Shown: positions 45,201 to 54,175, numbered from the stretch's first letter. The stretch is DNA of 64,000 nucleotides from Diplonema papillatum (GCA_030068145.1 JAPJBO010000052.1:248001-312000), one strand, 5' to 3'. Program-made: numbers and translations. Notes: generated by a model from the letters alone, not told the origin.

Positions 45201-46135
45201 AGTATCTTTAATAATACGCGCACATTGAGGAACACCCATAAGTACCATAGTTTGAGGCCGGAGAGAAGGAGCATGTGACACTGACCGGTGGGCCCCAAAA
45301 GTGCAGAAATCGCTGAACAGTGAAGACGTAAAAGCCGATACAGGTCCAAATCTGGAGAAGGGCGGAGACCAACAACAAAACACATTATGTCACCAGGCAA
45401 CAAAAAGAAAATGGCTGGTGCACCGCCTACTGAGCTGCCGAACGAGGCTGAGATGGATTAACAACTGGGAGAGCTCGGTGTCCAATGTGCAGGATCGGAT
45501 GCCGGTTCCATCGTGGCCCTCGAGACGGCCGAAATAGCTATTCAGAAACGATGACACGGGCGGGCGCGCCGACGACCATGCACCAGTACGACGCCAACCC
45601 TGATGGGCGGCAACGCCAAAAATGCGCTTATTAATAATACGAGCTATTTAATAATACGAGCTATATTTAATAATACGCGCTATATTTAATAATACGCGCT
45701 ATATTTAATAATACGAGCTATTTAATAATACGAGCTATTTAACATTATGCGAGGGGGGGGGTTTACTAATTTTTAGTACCAACAATGCATTGTTTAACAC
45801 AAAAAAGAATAACGCTGAGATTCGGCTCTACCTGGAAGCCTCGTTTCGCGCCGTTTTGCCGCGGCGGGGGTGAGGTCCTCGATGGTCAGCTTCCGTGCGA
45901 TGTCCCAGTCCCTGTGGCGGCTCGGGGCGACCGCCTCGTCGGGCTTCGGGATGCCCCACCACGCGGGGAACTTCGGGTACGGCGACCCGCGCATGGCCAT
46001 CTGCGGCGTGTACCGGTTCTTCTCCGACCGCGTCGTGCCGCCGTCCCACCCGGTGCCGACCTTCCCCCGCGACACCCATTTTTCGAAGAAGTCGCCGGAC
46101 TGGTCGCGCACCCGCAGGAGCCCGGTGCGTCGCAT
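39283..46135 (-). CDS. MRPS8: Organellar (probably mitochondrial) ribosomal protein uS8
   Basis: Five exons join in phase: 46135-45832 (phase 1), 41707-41499, 40536-40348, 39874-39815 and 39396-39283, all GT-AG, giving 291 aa. The uS8 fold starts at residue 158: [10 protein letters not shown] aligns with bacterial DPIADMLTRI, and [18 protein letters not shown] keeps the exact 42-residue spacing to the GFI motif of bacterial S8. [11 protein letters not shown] and ARLSLPE match the central strand and the SRPG turn. The last exon ends [20 protein letters not shown], then VCFVD, the hallmark STSKGVMT...GGEILCYV tail. uS8 binds the central domain of small-subunit rRNA. The 157-residue N-terminal extension is typical of nuclear-encoded organellar versions. 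Intron 1 (4.1 kb) hosts a pogo element. Exon 4 is only 60 bp and is the least certain. Confidence 0.85.
40837..40851. repeat. Homopolymer of 15 G
   Basis: An uninterrupted G run within intron 2 of the uS8 gene, followed by a second run of 7 G. Confidence 0.9.
42550..44229 (+). CDS. pogo/Tigger-like DDD transposase
   Basis: An uninterrupted 559-aa frame from ATG 42550. Residues ~35-80 ([31 protein letters not shown]) form a helix-turn-helix DNA-binding region. The catalytic DDE_1-type core shows D200 in [14 protein letters not shown]320 in [12 protein letters not shown] and D354 in [20 protein letters not shown], a DD34D triad matching the QPxD...K signature of pogo-like enzymes. A basic tail ([15 protein letters not shown]) may be a nuclear signal. 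It cuts and pastes its own element at TA sites. The frame is intact, so this copy may have been active recently; the right end was later hit by a MITE 12 bp after the stop codon. Confidence 0.88.
   Translation: MDRFTEPPDIKAAKTHANEVTKATKTRSTLAPDDIKALTDMARQTSAAQAARRWNGLHPDNKVGERVVQRWKKFWEEHRRYFQPETRGPKHILLAEEQRILGRVFDTIRRTGAPISAYIFACVARGVVGRSRPMLVSQDRVLLFSVSWAKAEMARMGIRVRKATTDRTVSAKQIRDDGALFYKELSQTDVGCKALLFNMDEFFVHLDNSNQQWTWERVKRGEKKNIAVASNKMGFTCSVLSSADGQIHLMQLIWQGKTTAVHAVPEGQPHAKIMQQHSERSHFQCQATFAEWLSEFKIVVARIRVEHSLPTTHKAVLILDAATQHVTEEVGLACENISIVQIPKKQTHCFQPADMFIISCIKQKAKKAWGAHIEELFTTSDAGDATKQLLDGRLKVRRDRKYRYLAEAIDTTSAEVVVKSWTAAGILRAVFNEPPPESTTILYDQYCELANLEEDAEVPVDGQKATDEPQLVVPSQPEEHAAETIPTQPQSTRKRARPSGGDEAGRFVLVRSFGRPKRICPTRDEIVAAHRGRLSCSKVKPQGLLAMWTHPRRSLANID
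44242..44454. mobile_element. CATGCAGGGTC-family MITE, 213 bp
   Basis: The ends are CATGCAGGGTCAGAACCTTG and its complement CAAGGTTTTGACCCTGCATG. TTAC directly flanks both sides (44238-44241 and 44455-44458), a 4-bp target duplication. The internal GGGGCCGATGACC and TTGCTCAAC...TGCAGAGTTTGTTCC match, in complement, the right end of the 62610-63267 copy (subfamily A). It lies inside the pogo element, so it inserted after it. Confidence 0.92.
45058..45764. mobile_element. TIR element with AAACCCC ends and TTTAATAATACGAG arrays, 707 bp
   Basis: Left: AAACCCCT, a run of 18 C, then GCATAATATTAAATA. Right, read inward: AAACCCCCCCCCTCGCATAA then TGTTAAATA. The flanks are ACT on both sides (45055-45057 and 45765-45767), a 3-bp target duplication. 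Arrays of TTTAATAATACGAG-type units lie inside both ends (45100-45220 and 45628-45750) with ~400 bp of unique non-coding sequence between. A 3-bp duplication recalls PIF/Harbinger, but the terminal sequence is not theirs. Confidence 0.7.
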
Positions 46136-46241
46136 CGCGCGCCCGTCACCACGCCTTCCCTTTTACTCCTCCGAAGATGGCACGAAGACCCACCCTCCAG
46201 GTCGGGTCGGTGGGCCCCTCCCCCCAGCCTGTGGGACCTCA

Positions 46242-46295
46242 TTTTTAGAGTTAAAGTTTGCTTGAGGTTCCGGGATTGCAGGTTCTCCGGTGACC
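46242..46295 (-). promoter_or_regulatory. Candidate 54-bp upstream motif, copy 4
   Basis: On the plus strand TTTTTAGAGTTAAAGTTTGC, then TTGAGGTTCCGGGATT and ending TTCTCCGGTGACC. It lies 106 bp upstream of the uS8 start codon. It aligns gap-free over 54 bp with 32050-32103. Confidence 0.45.
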
Positions 46296-49022
46296 TTTGT
46301 TGACTGGGTTCTCTTAGAGCAAGCAAGGGCTATGTGGGTGCGAGTTGTTTCTTTGGCGCACACGTCATGGTTAGCCATGTCCGGGACTGTTTTTCACGTG
46401 TTTCGAAACACGGACCAAGGAGTCTGACACGTGTGCTCGGGGCGTCAAGCCACAACACGCCGCACTAAAAGGGAGACGTGCCAATCCTTGTGGACGCAGC
46501 GCAGCCTGATCCTGATTGGCTGGGCCTCCTGGATCTCATCAACAGGAAACCTGCTCAGTAAAGAACTCACCCACATGCGTTCTTCAAACTTCGCTTCGCA
46601 TTGACAAGCTATACCAAAACCTGACCGCCGGACTGCTGACAGCCTGGCAGCTGTTCTTTAGTTGGTCGTTTATGCCGAACGAGAGAAAGAGCTACACCTG
46701 ACTACAGAAACAGAGAGGCCTGGGTCCGGGAGGGCACCGGGTTGGGGTGGGGGGGAAGATATGGCTTTAAACAAACACAGCAAAATGAAGAAGACATGTT
46801 AGACAGCAAAGCAAGCGGGGGGGGGGGGGAACGGGGTGTGAGGGCGGGGGGGGGTCAAAGAAGGAAAAGAAGCGATGTTCGTCTGACTGTATGCAGTGCA
46901 CAAAAGAACCCTGCATTGCTGTCACGGTCAGCTGACTTGTACACGACAGCGGAAGAAAAAGAAGAAGTGCGCTCCGGGACAAGAACGGAACGGCCAATCG
47001 CAGCACGCAAAGTTGAGCTGAAAGTCGCTGCCGCGCCCGGCTCTGCCCTATGGTTGACCGTCTCTACGGGCCTGTGTTCAACACACGCGGGTACACCACG
47101 CCTTGAATATTCGGTTTACGCAATCGGTAGCCACTTGCTCGTAGCAAAAGGAGCTTCCTTTGACCCCGTCCCATGCATTGCTTCGACATCCTACGAAGTA
47201 GATATCAAGGCTATCTCTCTTCGCTGTCTTAGCTATTTGGTCTGCTGCCATCGTTTGGTGTGGTTCTGTTCGAAGCCTGTTCTGCCAGGCACAGACAGGG
47301 TCTCGCTGAGAGTTCGAGTGAAACTCTGGGAATTTAGTATTTATTCTTCGCTGCTCCTCACGAAACGGGACTCCCGCAATCGTGAGCAGCAAAAACTCAA
47401 GCCCTGTATATCTGCATACTTTCACAAAGAATGAAGGAATGCTGTTTCTCGATGTACAATCAGCCTCCCGACACTTGCTGTTGTTTGAAAAACAACGAGA
47501 GCTTGTTGGACTTGGCCCTTTATCTGGGTTTCTGATCGCAAGCGCCAATGCCCGATCGCTCAACGTATTTGACGAATGGCCTATTGCCACTTAATGAGCC
47601 CACCTTGGAAACAAAGAAAGCCCATGCGGGTGCAGGCAACCTGCTGTCGTAAAACTGTGGAGAAAGAAGTGCGCAGTTTTTTTTGAAAAAGAAACGAAAT
47701 TTGCAAGTTTTCGTTGACTGCACTTCTTTGAACCCAAATCCTGGAAATGGTTGCAGGTGGCAGTCGATTCTGATCAGAGGGTCCTACTCGGACAATCCAG
47801 TTTTCTCACAGCTGAAAGAAGATAGTGTCAATCTGTCGCTTCGGTATAGGCGGTATGCCTTTTGATTGTACTGATCCGGACACTAGGTTTTTAGAGAGGG
47901 GCTCGCTTGAGAATCTGGGACTTCAATTTTTGTTTTGAATTGTTGCGGCGTTATCGTCTTTACACGGGTTTGGGAAGAAAGGGGAGAAAGGGGAATCGTC
48001 CCATGGGGGCGTAAACGGCCAGTGCTGTTGTCGGCCTGAGGGTTAGGTGCCACGGCGCTGAAGGGTCGGTTAGTCTCAGCGGCATCCTCTTTCGACAAGT
48101 TTTCTCTCTTGGACTACCTAGTTTTTGGAAGGAGGCGCTATACTGGAGAGGGATCCGGATTTGCGACAAGGCCCTGTGTCCAGTTGTCTGGAAAAGCCGT
48201 GGCTGGCTCACTTCGATGGAAAGGCTGCTGAGCTCGGGGAGAAACCCTCGAAATCTACCTTCCGGGTGAACGTGGCAGAGGCTTCCTGACGCATGCTTCT
48301 TCCATTGCCTTCAAAACCAGAGCGAACGTTACTTGAACGCCGGTGGTGTCCTATCGACACCTGTGCTCGGAATGCATGACTCCAAGACGATCGACGGGCC
48401 TTACTCGTTCTTCTGGTAAATATGAACTTTTCCTTGACTCGCTTGCACCAAAGCAAACGTAAAGACTTTCTGCGGGATTGGAGAACTCCCTCAAGATGTA
48501 AGAACTGCTCTGGTCCCACTACTAAGCACGCGGTTACTGTTAACCTGCTACATCCCCCCCCCCTTCTACTAAAAGGGCACCCGGTGTGTGCACACCGCAG
48601 AAAAGGAAGATGAAGGAAAAAAGACGCTGTACGGGAAATGAAAAACGTCAAGGGGGGAAGAAAGCGCTGAAGAGCCTCGCTCTTCGAACGGCTGTTTCAA
48701 TGTGGCAGCGTGCGAAAAGTGAAAAGATGCGGCGACAAGGGTTGCAATCGAAAAGGCTGCAGAAGAGCGGGCGACTATCGATAGGCGTCGATAGTACGCC
48801 GCGGTTCTTCTTTCACAGACGACAGTCATTCACTCTGTTGTGGGAGACTGGTGTCAGGTTGTCGAGCTCAGCCTTGTCAGAAACTCAGACTGCCCTGAAC
48901 TACTTAGCTCTTTTCTGGTGCTTCCCTGAACCCTGTCGGACAGTGCTACCCCTTTTCTTCTACTTCTACTATTTGTGGAGTGGACTTCGTAGGGAAAAGC
49001 TGAGAAAGAGACAGTCTTCCTT
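46296..49022. other. Intergenic region, possibly holding a last exon
   Basis: No independent gene is supported. A run of 13 G lies at 46817-46829. The repeat shared with 14570 lies at 47036-47145. A minus-strand frame from about 48285 to 47960 is open and phase-compatible with a possible donor at the end of the coiled-coil gene, but it has no recognisable domain. Confidence 0.4.
47036..47145 (+). repeat. Dispersed repeat, second copy of the 14570 unit
   Basis: Ordered blocks GCTCTGCCCTA, GACCGTCTC, CACGCCTTGA and GCAATCGGTAGCCACTTG match 14570-14722. A further shared block (CTCCCGCAATCGTGAGCAGC) follows at about 47371, as it precedes the 14570 copy near 14275. Confidence 0.5.
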
Positions 49023-52000
49023 TCAGGCCTTGTCCCGCTGCTGGACGGGCAACTTACGTGCTTTGGAGTAGCTCGTGATCGACGGGGACGGCGTGCCGCC
49101 GGAGGCTGCGTTGGGGTTTGAGGGGGGTTCGTCGGTCACGATGGGCTCGGGGTCTCTGTGATGGTGGGGTGGAGTGGCCTGCCGAAGCTGCGATTGCAGC
49201 TCTTTGATCTTGATCAGCCGCGAGTCGGCACGAGCCGTAAGCCTTTCCGCGTTGCCCCGCAACTCCGTCACTTCCCTCATGTGCACCCTCCTGGCTTCTG
49301 CCAACTCTTCTTGCGCCTGCACCAGCTCCTCCCTCATCAGCGCTTGTTCGCTGAGCACGCGGCGGGACGTAATACGCTCTCTTTGGACGGCTACATTTTT
49401 GTCTTTCACCTTCTTCTCGAACTTCGCATGCGCCTCCTTCGATCCCTCCACCAGTCCATCGTGGTATCCTCTTTGGTACGCATCGGCGTCCCCTTCCACC
49501 ACTTGCCCGCCGGACGCAGGCACGAGCGACTGGTCCGCCAGCGGGCCTTCGCTTCCTTTCGAGTTCTGCTTAGACTTGCTGCGCTGCTGCGCTCGCTGGT
49601 TTCCAGACAGGGCCGCCTGGTTGTTTTTCTGGATGAGGCCGTTGAGGCGGTGCCGGGTCGCGTGGAGCTGCTCTTTGAGGGTTTCGTTCTCGCTGGCGAG
49701 CTCTTCGAGGCGCACGTTCGCGTGGTCGTACTGCGTCTGCAGGGTAGAGAACGCCGGCGGGGGCAGTTCGTGGGGCGGGGCGAAGTGTGCGTGGTTGGCG
49801 GCGGGCTGCTGCTTGTGCGAAGGGTGGCGGGGCTGCGTCAAGATTGACTTGTACAGGTTGTTCGCGAGCTGGTGGGAGGGCGACGGCGACGACGGCCGGG
49901 GCTGGTGCTGGCTGGGCGACAGGGCGGCAGGGGTCGTGGCGGCGGCGGGGATGGTGGCCGCGTTCGTGGTAGGCGAGGGCGGGTGCCTGGCGGGGGATAT
50001 GTCTTTCCGGATGTGTCCGGCATACGCCGTGGCGGATGCGGACGGGCTGGGCGGGAGTGCTGCGGGGACCTGATGCGACTCAGGATGCACCACTCGGTCA
50101 TCTAGCTGCGATTTCAGCGTGAAGTTTTCGGTTTCGCACACTTTCGCGGCGTGCAATGAGCTCTCGAGTGCGTCCGTCTGCCGCGCAAGTTCGTTGGTCA
50201 GGCGCTTGTTGGTCTGTTCGTAGTACTCTACGCGTGCTTTCAACTCCGAGACCGTATCTCTATTCCTCTCCTTCTCCAATGCACGCTCCGCTACGATAGC
50301 GGCAATCTCCGCGGCTACCTCTTCCGATCGGTCTTGCGCGGCGCGGCCGTCGGCCTGTAGCAAATCGCGTTCCATGGCCAAGTCCCTGGACTCCGTCTTC
50401 ACGTTCTCAATCTCGTCCACCAGCTCTTCGATTTTGGCCACCAGCATCGCCCGCTCGTCCTGCCAGTCGCCGCGCTCTGTCTCGAGCTGGACCCGCAGCT
50501 CTTCCTTCACCGCGAGCTCAACTTGCGTCTCTTCCATTTTATCTTCGATCTCCGAGCGCAGCGCGTCGTCGTCCGCCTCCAACTGCTCGATTGCATCATT
50601 TTTCTCCGCGATTAGATTGACCAGCTGCTCCCGTTGGTGCTCCCAGACGTCCCGCTCGTTGCACTTTTCCTCCTCCGCCGCCTCGAAGGCGTGCCGCAGG
50701 TTGTCGACTTCGCCTTGGAGGTGATCGACATCCGCGCGCGCCTCTTCCAGCTGGTTGATGATGGAAAGCTTCTCGGACTCGAGGTCCTGGATGATCGCGG
50801 TGAGGTGGTCGTCCTTCGACTTCCTGCGGGTCTGCAGGCGCCGCGGGCTGTCCGCCGGGGAGTGCTGTGGGGAGCGGGTCGGCGTCGACTGGGGCCGCGA
50901 GGGCGGCGGCTTGCGGGGCGGCGAAATCGCGCGCTGGATGGGCGTGTGCGAAGGGGAGAGGGAAGGCGACACCGGCCGCAGAGAAGGCGTCGAGTTGAGG
51001 GCCGAGGAGCCCCGCGGCACCGTGTGCTGCCGCGTGTGCGACGAGCCGACCGCCGTGGTGGCCGTGGTCGTGTGGCTGTCGATGCTGCCGCGCTTGGCGC
51101 CGACCGTGCGGTCGCCGCCGCTCACGGCGCTGATGACGTTCGCCTCGTGGCGCTTCCTCGCCTCGTTCGCGTCGAGGAGCCGCGACTCGAGCGTCTCGAC
51201 CCGCTTCGCGAGGCTCTTCGACCGCTTTTCCGACGCGTTCAGCTCCCGCTGCACCCGCTTGAGCGTGATTTCCTTGTCGGCCAGCGTGCTCCGCAGGTGG
51301 AACACCCTCGCGTTCGCCCCGGCGGCGTCGCTCCCGGCCGCGCCCGCCGCCGCGCCGGTGCTCGCCCTCCCGGAGACACTTCTTGGCCGCGACCTCCTGT
51401 TCTGCCCCTGGCTGGTGGACCGGGAGCGGAGCGTGCCGATGGGTTCGAGGGACGTCCGGCGCGACGGGTTTTCGCTGGGGGGCGGGATGGTGCCCGGGGT
51501 CGGTGGCCGCTGGAAGTTGGCGGACTGGCCGAGGGAGGTGATGAACGGCAGCTGCCCATGCGAAGAGTAGTCCAGCGACTGCTCGAAGGGGTAGTCCCCG
51601 TCCCCCGGCCCCCCGGACACAGACGCCAGAGACCGGGCGCCGGCGCCGATGGAGCGCTGGTCCCCAGCTGGCCGCCAGCGGCTGACTTCTGTCTTCAGCC
51701 CCTCGTTCTCCTTCCGCAGGTGCGCGACCTCCCGGCTCAGGATCCGGGTCCTGGACACGAGCGCTTCGTACTCGACCGTCTTCTTCTCCAGCGCCGTCTT
51801 CGTCTTGCGGAAAGCCTCGCGGTCTTCAACCCCCGCGCCCTGGCTCTCGCCCAGCTGTTTGCGGAGGTGTCCGATCTCCAATGCAACCTCTCTTGCTTCC
51901 CTTTTTAGGGTCGCGTCGCGTTCGTCCTGCGGAGCGAGAATTTTGTCGCGGAGGGCGTCGAGCTGCATCCTGCTCTGCTCGCACGACTTCGAGCGGGAGA

Positions 52001-53405
52001 TCAGCTTCTTCTTCAGCTGCGCGTTCTCCGCCTTCACCTTGTCGCAGCCCTCGGCACGGGCCAGCGCGGCCGCGAGCTGGTCTTGGCTCTCGTGCAGGGT
52101 GGAAAGCAGGCGGTTGATTTGGAGCAGCGCCTCGTTTTTGGCGGTCAGCGCGTCCGTGAGCTCCGTCAGAGTGCTCTCGGCCTCGAGCCGGAGCACTGCG
52201 ACGGCGGTGTTGCGGTTGAGGTTTTCGAGCGCGGTTCGGTTGGTCATCGCGGTGAACGAGACCTCGGAGGAGTAGCTGTGGGACAGGACGAACGAGGCGA
52301 ACAGCTGCCCGCGGTCCTGCGACTCGAGGGAGGCCACCTGCTGCCGGGTTTCGCCTTCGTTCGCGAGGAAGCAGGCCCGCTCCATCACCCACCGGCGGCT
52401 GGTCGCCCGGACGGCCTCCCGGGCGCACGTCGACGACAGCTTGCTGCACCAGTCCGCCCGGCACCCGGCCTCCTCGACCGCGGTCATCTCCCGGAACGCC
52501 GACTCCGACAGCATCAGCTTCTCGCCGAACTCCTGCTCCTCGCGGGTCAGCCGCTGCACCTCGGCTTCGAGCCGGCGGATGCCGGTGCGCAGCGCGGTGA
52601 TCTCGCTGTGGTGCGTCCTCTCCGTGTCGATTAGCGACGACCGGAGCCCGGCCTCCGTTTTTTCGAGCAGCCCTTGCTGCTCGACCGCCAGCTGGTACCT
52701 GGCCTCGATGCCCTTCCGCTCGTCCTTCTCGAAGCGCAGCTTCTTCTCGAGCACCTGGACTGCCTGCTCCAGCTCCGCCGTGCGCCCTGCCGAGTCAGCC
52801 AACTGGGCGAGTAAGTGTTGGTTTTCAGACTGCAGGCTCCGGGTCTCTGACGTGAGTGCAGTCTTAGTCCTGTGCGACTCGCCTCTTTCCGTCCGGAAAC
52901 GGGCGAGTTCTTGCTCGAGGGTCTGCACCGTGGCGCTTGCTTGGTTCGCTTGTTCCTTTGCCTGCTCGTACTTCGTTTCCGATATCCGGCGGGCGTCGAC
53001 CGCCTGGGCGGTCTGCAGCTCCGCCGAAAGCAGGCGCCAGCGGGCCATTTTTTCGATGCGCTCCGCGTTCTCTATGGCCATGAGTTTCGCCCGGTTGTCG
53101 TTCTCGCTCTCGTTGAACGCCCACCGCAGCCCGACCTTCTTCCGCTCGAGGTCCCGCCGCAGCTCTTGGATCTCTTCGCTCGCCTTCCGCGCCTTCCGCC
53201 TTTCAGCCAGCAGCAGGTCCTGGGAGGCTGTCGAGCTCGTTGCCTCCAGCATCTCGTCACTAATCATCGCCGCGAGCGACGCAGGGCCCGACTGCGGCGA
53301 CGCGATGCTCGGTTCGGAAGCGGTCGGCTTCTTCGGCTTCTTCTTCTTCCCCTTCTTCTTCGAGTCCACGTGCGGGCTCTCAGGTGTCGTCGGGCTGTTC
53401 ATCAT
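49023..53405 (-). CDS. Large coiled-coil protein
   Basis: One open frame of about 1460 aa. The first in-frame ATG in good context is at 53405 (MMNSPTTPESPHVDSKKKGK); the frame further upstream is only GTG repeats. A Lys-rich N-terminus is followed by long heptad-rich coiled coils at about residues 60-600, a Ser/Pro-rich linker at about 600-860 (basic, with many SPS and RSRS motifs), a second acidic coiled coil to about 1100, a Pro-rich linker and a short final coil. The architecture resembles centrosomal, basal-body or golgin scaffolds, but no family signature is visible. The ORF stops at 49023. A near-consensus donor (CAC/GTAAGT at 49057) lies just before the stop, so the true end may be spliced to a downstream exon. 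Confidence 0.72.
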   Translation of the reverse strand: MMNSPTTPESPHVDSKKKGKKKKPKKPTASEPSIASPQSGPASLAAMISDEMLEATSSTASQDLLLAERRKARKASEEIQELRRDLERKKVGLRWAFNESENDNRAKLMAIENAERIEKMARWRLLSAELQTAQAVDARRISETKYEQAKEQANQASATVQTLEQELARFRTERGESHRTKTALTSETRSLQSENQHLLAQLADSAGRTAELEQAVQVLEKKLRFEKDERKGIEARYQLAVEQQGLLEKTEAGLRSSLIDTERTHHSEITALRTGIRRLEAEVQRLTREEQEFGEKLMLSESAFREMTAVEEAGCRADWCSKLSSTCAREAVRATSRRWVMERACFLANEGETRQQVASLESQDRGQLFASFVLSHSYSSEVSFTAMTNRTALENLNRNTAVAVLRLEAESTLTELTDALTAKNEALLQINRLLSTLHESQDQLAAALARAEGCDKVKAENAQLKKKLISRSKSCEQSRMQLDALRDKILAPQDERDATLKREAREVALEIGHLRKQLGESQGAGVEDREAFRKTKTALEKKTVEYEALVSRTRILSREVAHLRKENEGLKTEVSRWRPAGDQRSIGAGARSLASVSGGPGDGDYPFEQSLDYSSHGQLPFITSLGQSANFQRPPTPGTIPPPSENPSRRTSLEPIGTLRSRSTSQGQNRRSRPRSVSGRASTGAAAGAAGSDAAGANARVFHLRSTLADKEITLKRVQRELNASEKRSKSLAKRVETLESRLLDANEARKRHEANVISAVSGGDRTVGAKRGSIDSHTTTATTAVGSSHTRQHTVPRGSSALNSTPSLRPVSPSLSPSHTPIQRAISPPRKPPPSRPQSTPTRSPQHSPADSPRRLQTRRKSKDDHLTAIIQDLESEKLSIINQLEEARADVDHLQGEVDNLRHAFEAAEEEKCNERDVWEHQREQLVNLIAEKNDAIEQLEADDDALRSEIEDKMEETQVELAVKEELRVQLETERGDWQDERAMLVAKIEELVDEIENVKTESRDLAMERDLLQADGRAAQDRSEEVAAEIAAIVAERALEKERNRDTVSELKARVEYYEQTNKRLTNELARQTDALESSLHAAKVCETENFTLKSQLDDRVVHPESHQVPAALPPSPSASATAYAGHIRKDISPARHPPSPTTNAATIPAAATTPAALSPSQHQPRPSSPSPSHQLANNLYKSILTQPRHPSHKQQPAANHAHFAPPHELPPPAFSTLQTQYDHANVRLEELASENETLKEQLHATRHRLNGLIQKNNQAALSGNQRAQQRSKSKQNSKGSEGPLADQSLVPASGGQVVEGDADAYQRGYHDGLVEGSKEAHAKFEKKVKDKNVAVQRERITSRRVLSEQALMREELVQAQEELAEARRVHMREVTELRGNAERLTARADSRLIKIKELQSQLRQATPPHHHRDPEPIVTDEPPSNPNAASGGTPSPSITSYSKARKLPVQQRDKA

Positions 53406-53884
53406 TTCCCCCCCGCCCAACCCACCCACACACACACACCCACGGCCCGAGGCCCCCCACTATTGCGGTACGGATTTCCGAAGCAAACGAACACATGCAC
53501 CGGGAGGCAGGACGTGTGCTTCATTTAAAAGAGAATGTGACATGCATTCGGTGAAAAGAGCATGCATGTTTGCGACCGGGGCAGACAATTTGAGAAGGGC
53601 AACAGAATCATTTGTCAATAGTCTTCTAACCTTCTGCAACCCTATCAATTCGCAACACTCCAGCACTTGTGCGCTTAAAGACGTAATGCAATACAGCCAT
53701 CGAAAAGGCGGTGCAGCTGATATCTCCCTCCTAGAGTTCAACTCTGGCAATGAGAAAGCCGGGGTGCTGGACTTCGCTGTGGAGAAAAACCATCCCCCGT
53801 CAACCACAAGACGCCTGGTGAAGTATACCCTACTTTGTTGATTCATGAGCTGTGGTGATGATACTTTCGGTTACCCTACCGGCC
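53406..53884. other. 5' flank of the coiled-coil gene
   Basis: A GT/CA microsatellite lies at 53420-53442 immediately upstream of the start codon. Nothing else is recognised. Confidence 0.4.
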
Positions 53885-54175
53885 TACATTTCGCACCCGT
53901 GTACGGCTTTCCTCTGGATTTAGACCGTCGTGAGCCAGGTTGGCTTCAGCCTACTGAAGACCCCACCGGGCCCGACGCATTCCGACATCAATACGGGGTC
54001 GTATGGAGGAACTCCTAGTCCCTCATGTGCGGCTGTGGGGCCACTCAGGATTGATCGCGATGCGAGGTCTAGATCCTCCTCTACTTGCATGCACTAGGCG
54101 CCCAATGGCTTGTCCTATATGTTTGTCACGCAGACGGTGGTTGCGAGCTAGGCCAGAGGACGGTGATCTGTTCGC
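53885..54175 (+). pseudogene. LSU (28S/23S-type) rRNA 3' fragment, degenerate
   Basis: GATTTAGACCGTCGTGAGCC followed by AGGTTGGCTTCAGCCTACTG matches the universal domain VI sequence near the 3' end of large-subunit rRNA. Further downstream, GTCGTATGGAGGAAC, ATGTGCGGCTGTGGGGCCAC and GGATTGATCGCGATGCGAGG follow in the right order for the sarcin-ricin region and the 3' end but are strongly diverged. It could be a nuclear 28S relic or an organelle-derived fragment. Confidence 0.55.

Larger units (their letters stand above)
41708..45831 (-). other. 4.1-kb first intron of the uS8 gene
   Basis: Donor CCAG/GTAGAG and acceptor CCACAG/GCG join in phase 1, creating a Gly codon at residue 102. The intron holds, nested or side by side, a pogo-type transposon (42360-44724), a MITE inside it (44242-44454) and a TIR element with C-run ends (45058-45764). 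Confidence 0.8.

Noticed and set aside
50634-51908. Plus-strand 424-aa open frame opposite the coiled-coil gene
   Set aside because: Its composition (Arg, Val, Leu, Pro without structure) is typical of the complement of a Glu/Arg-rich coiled coil.
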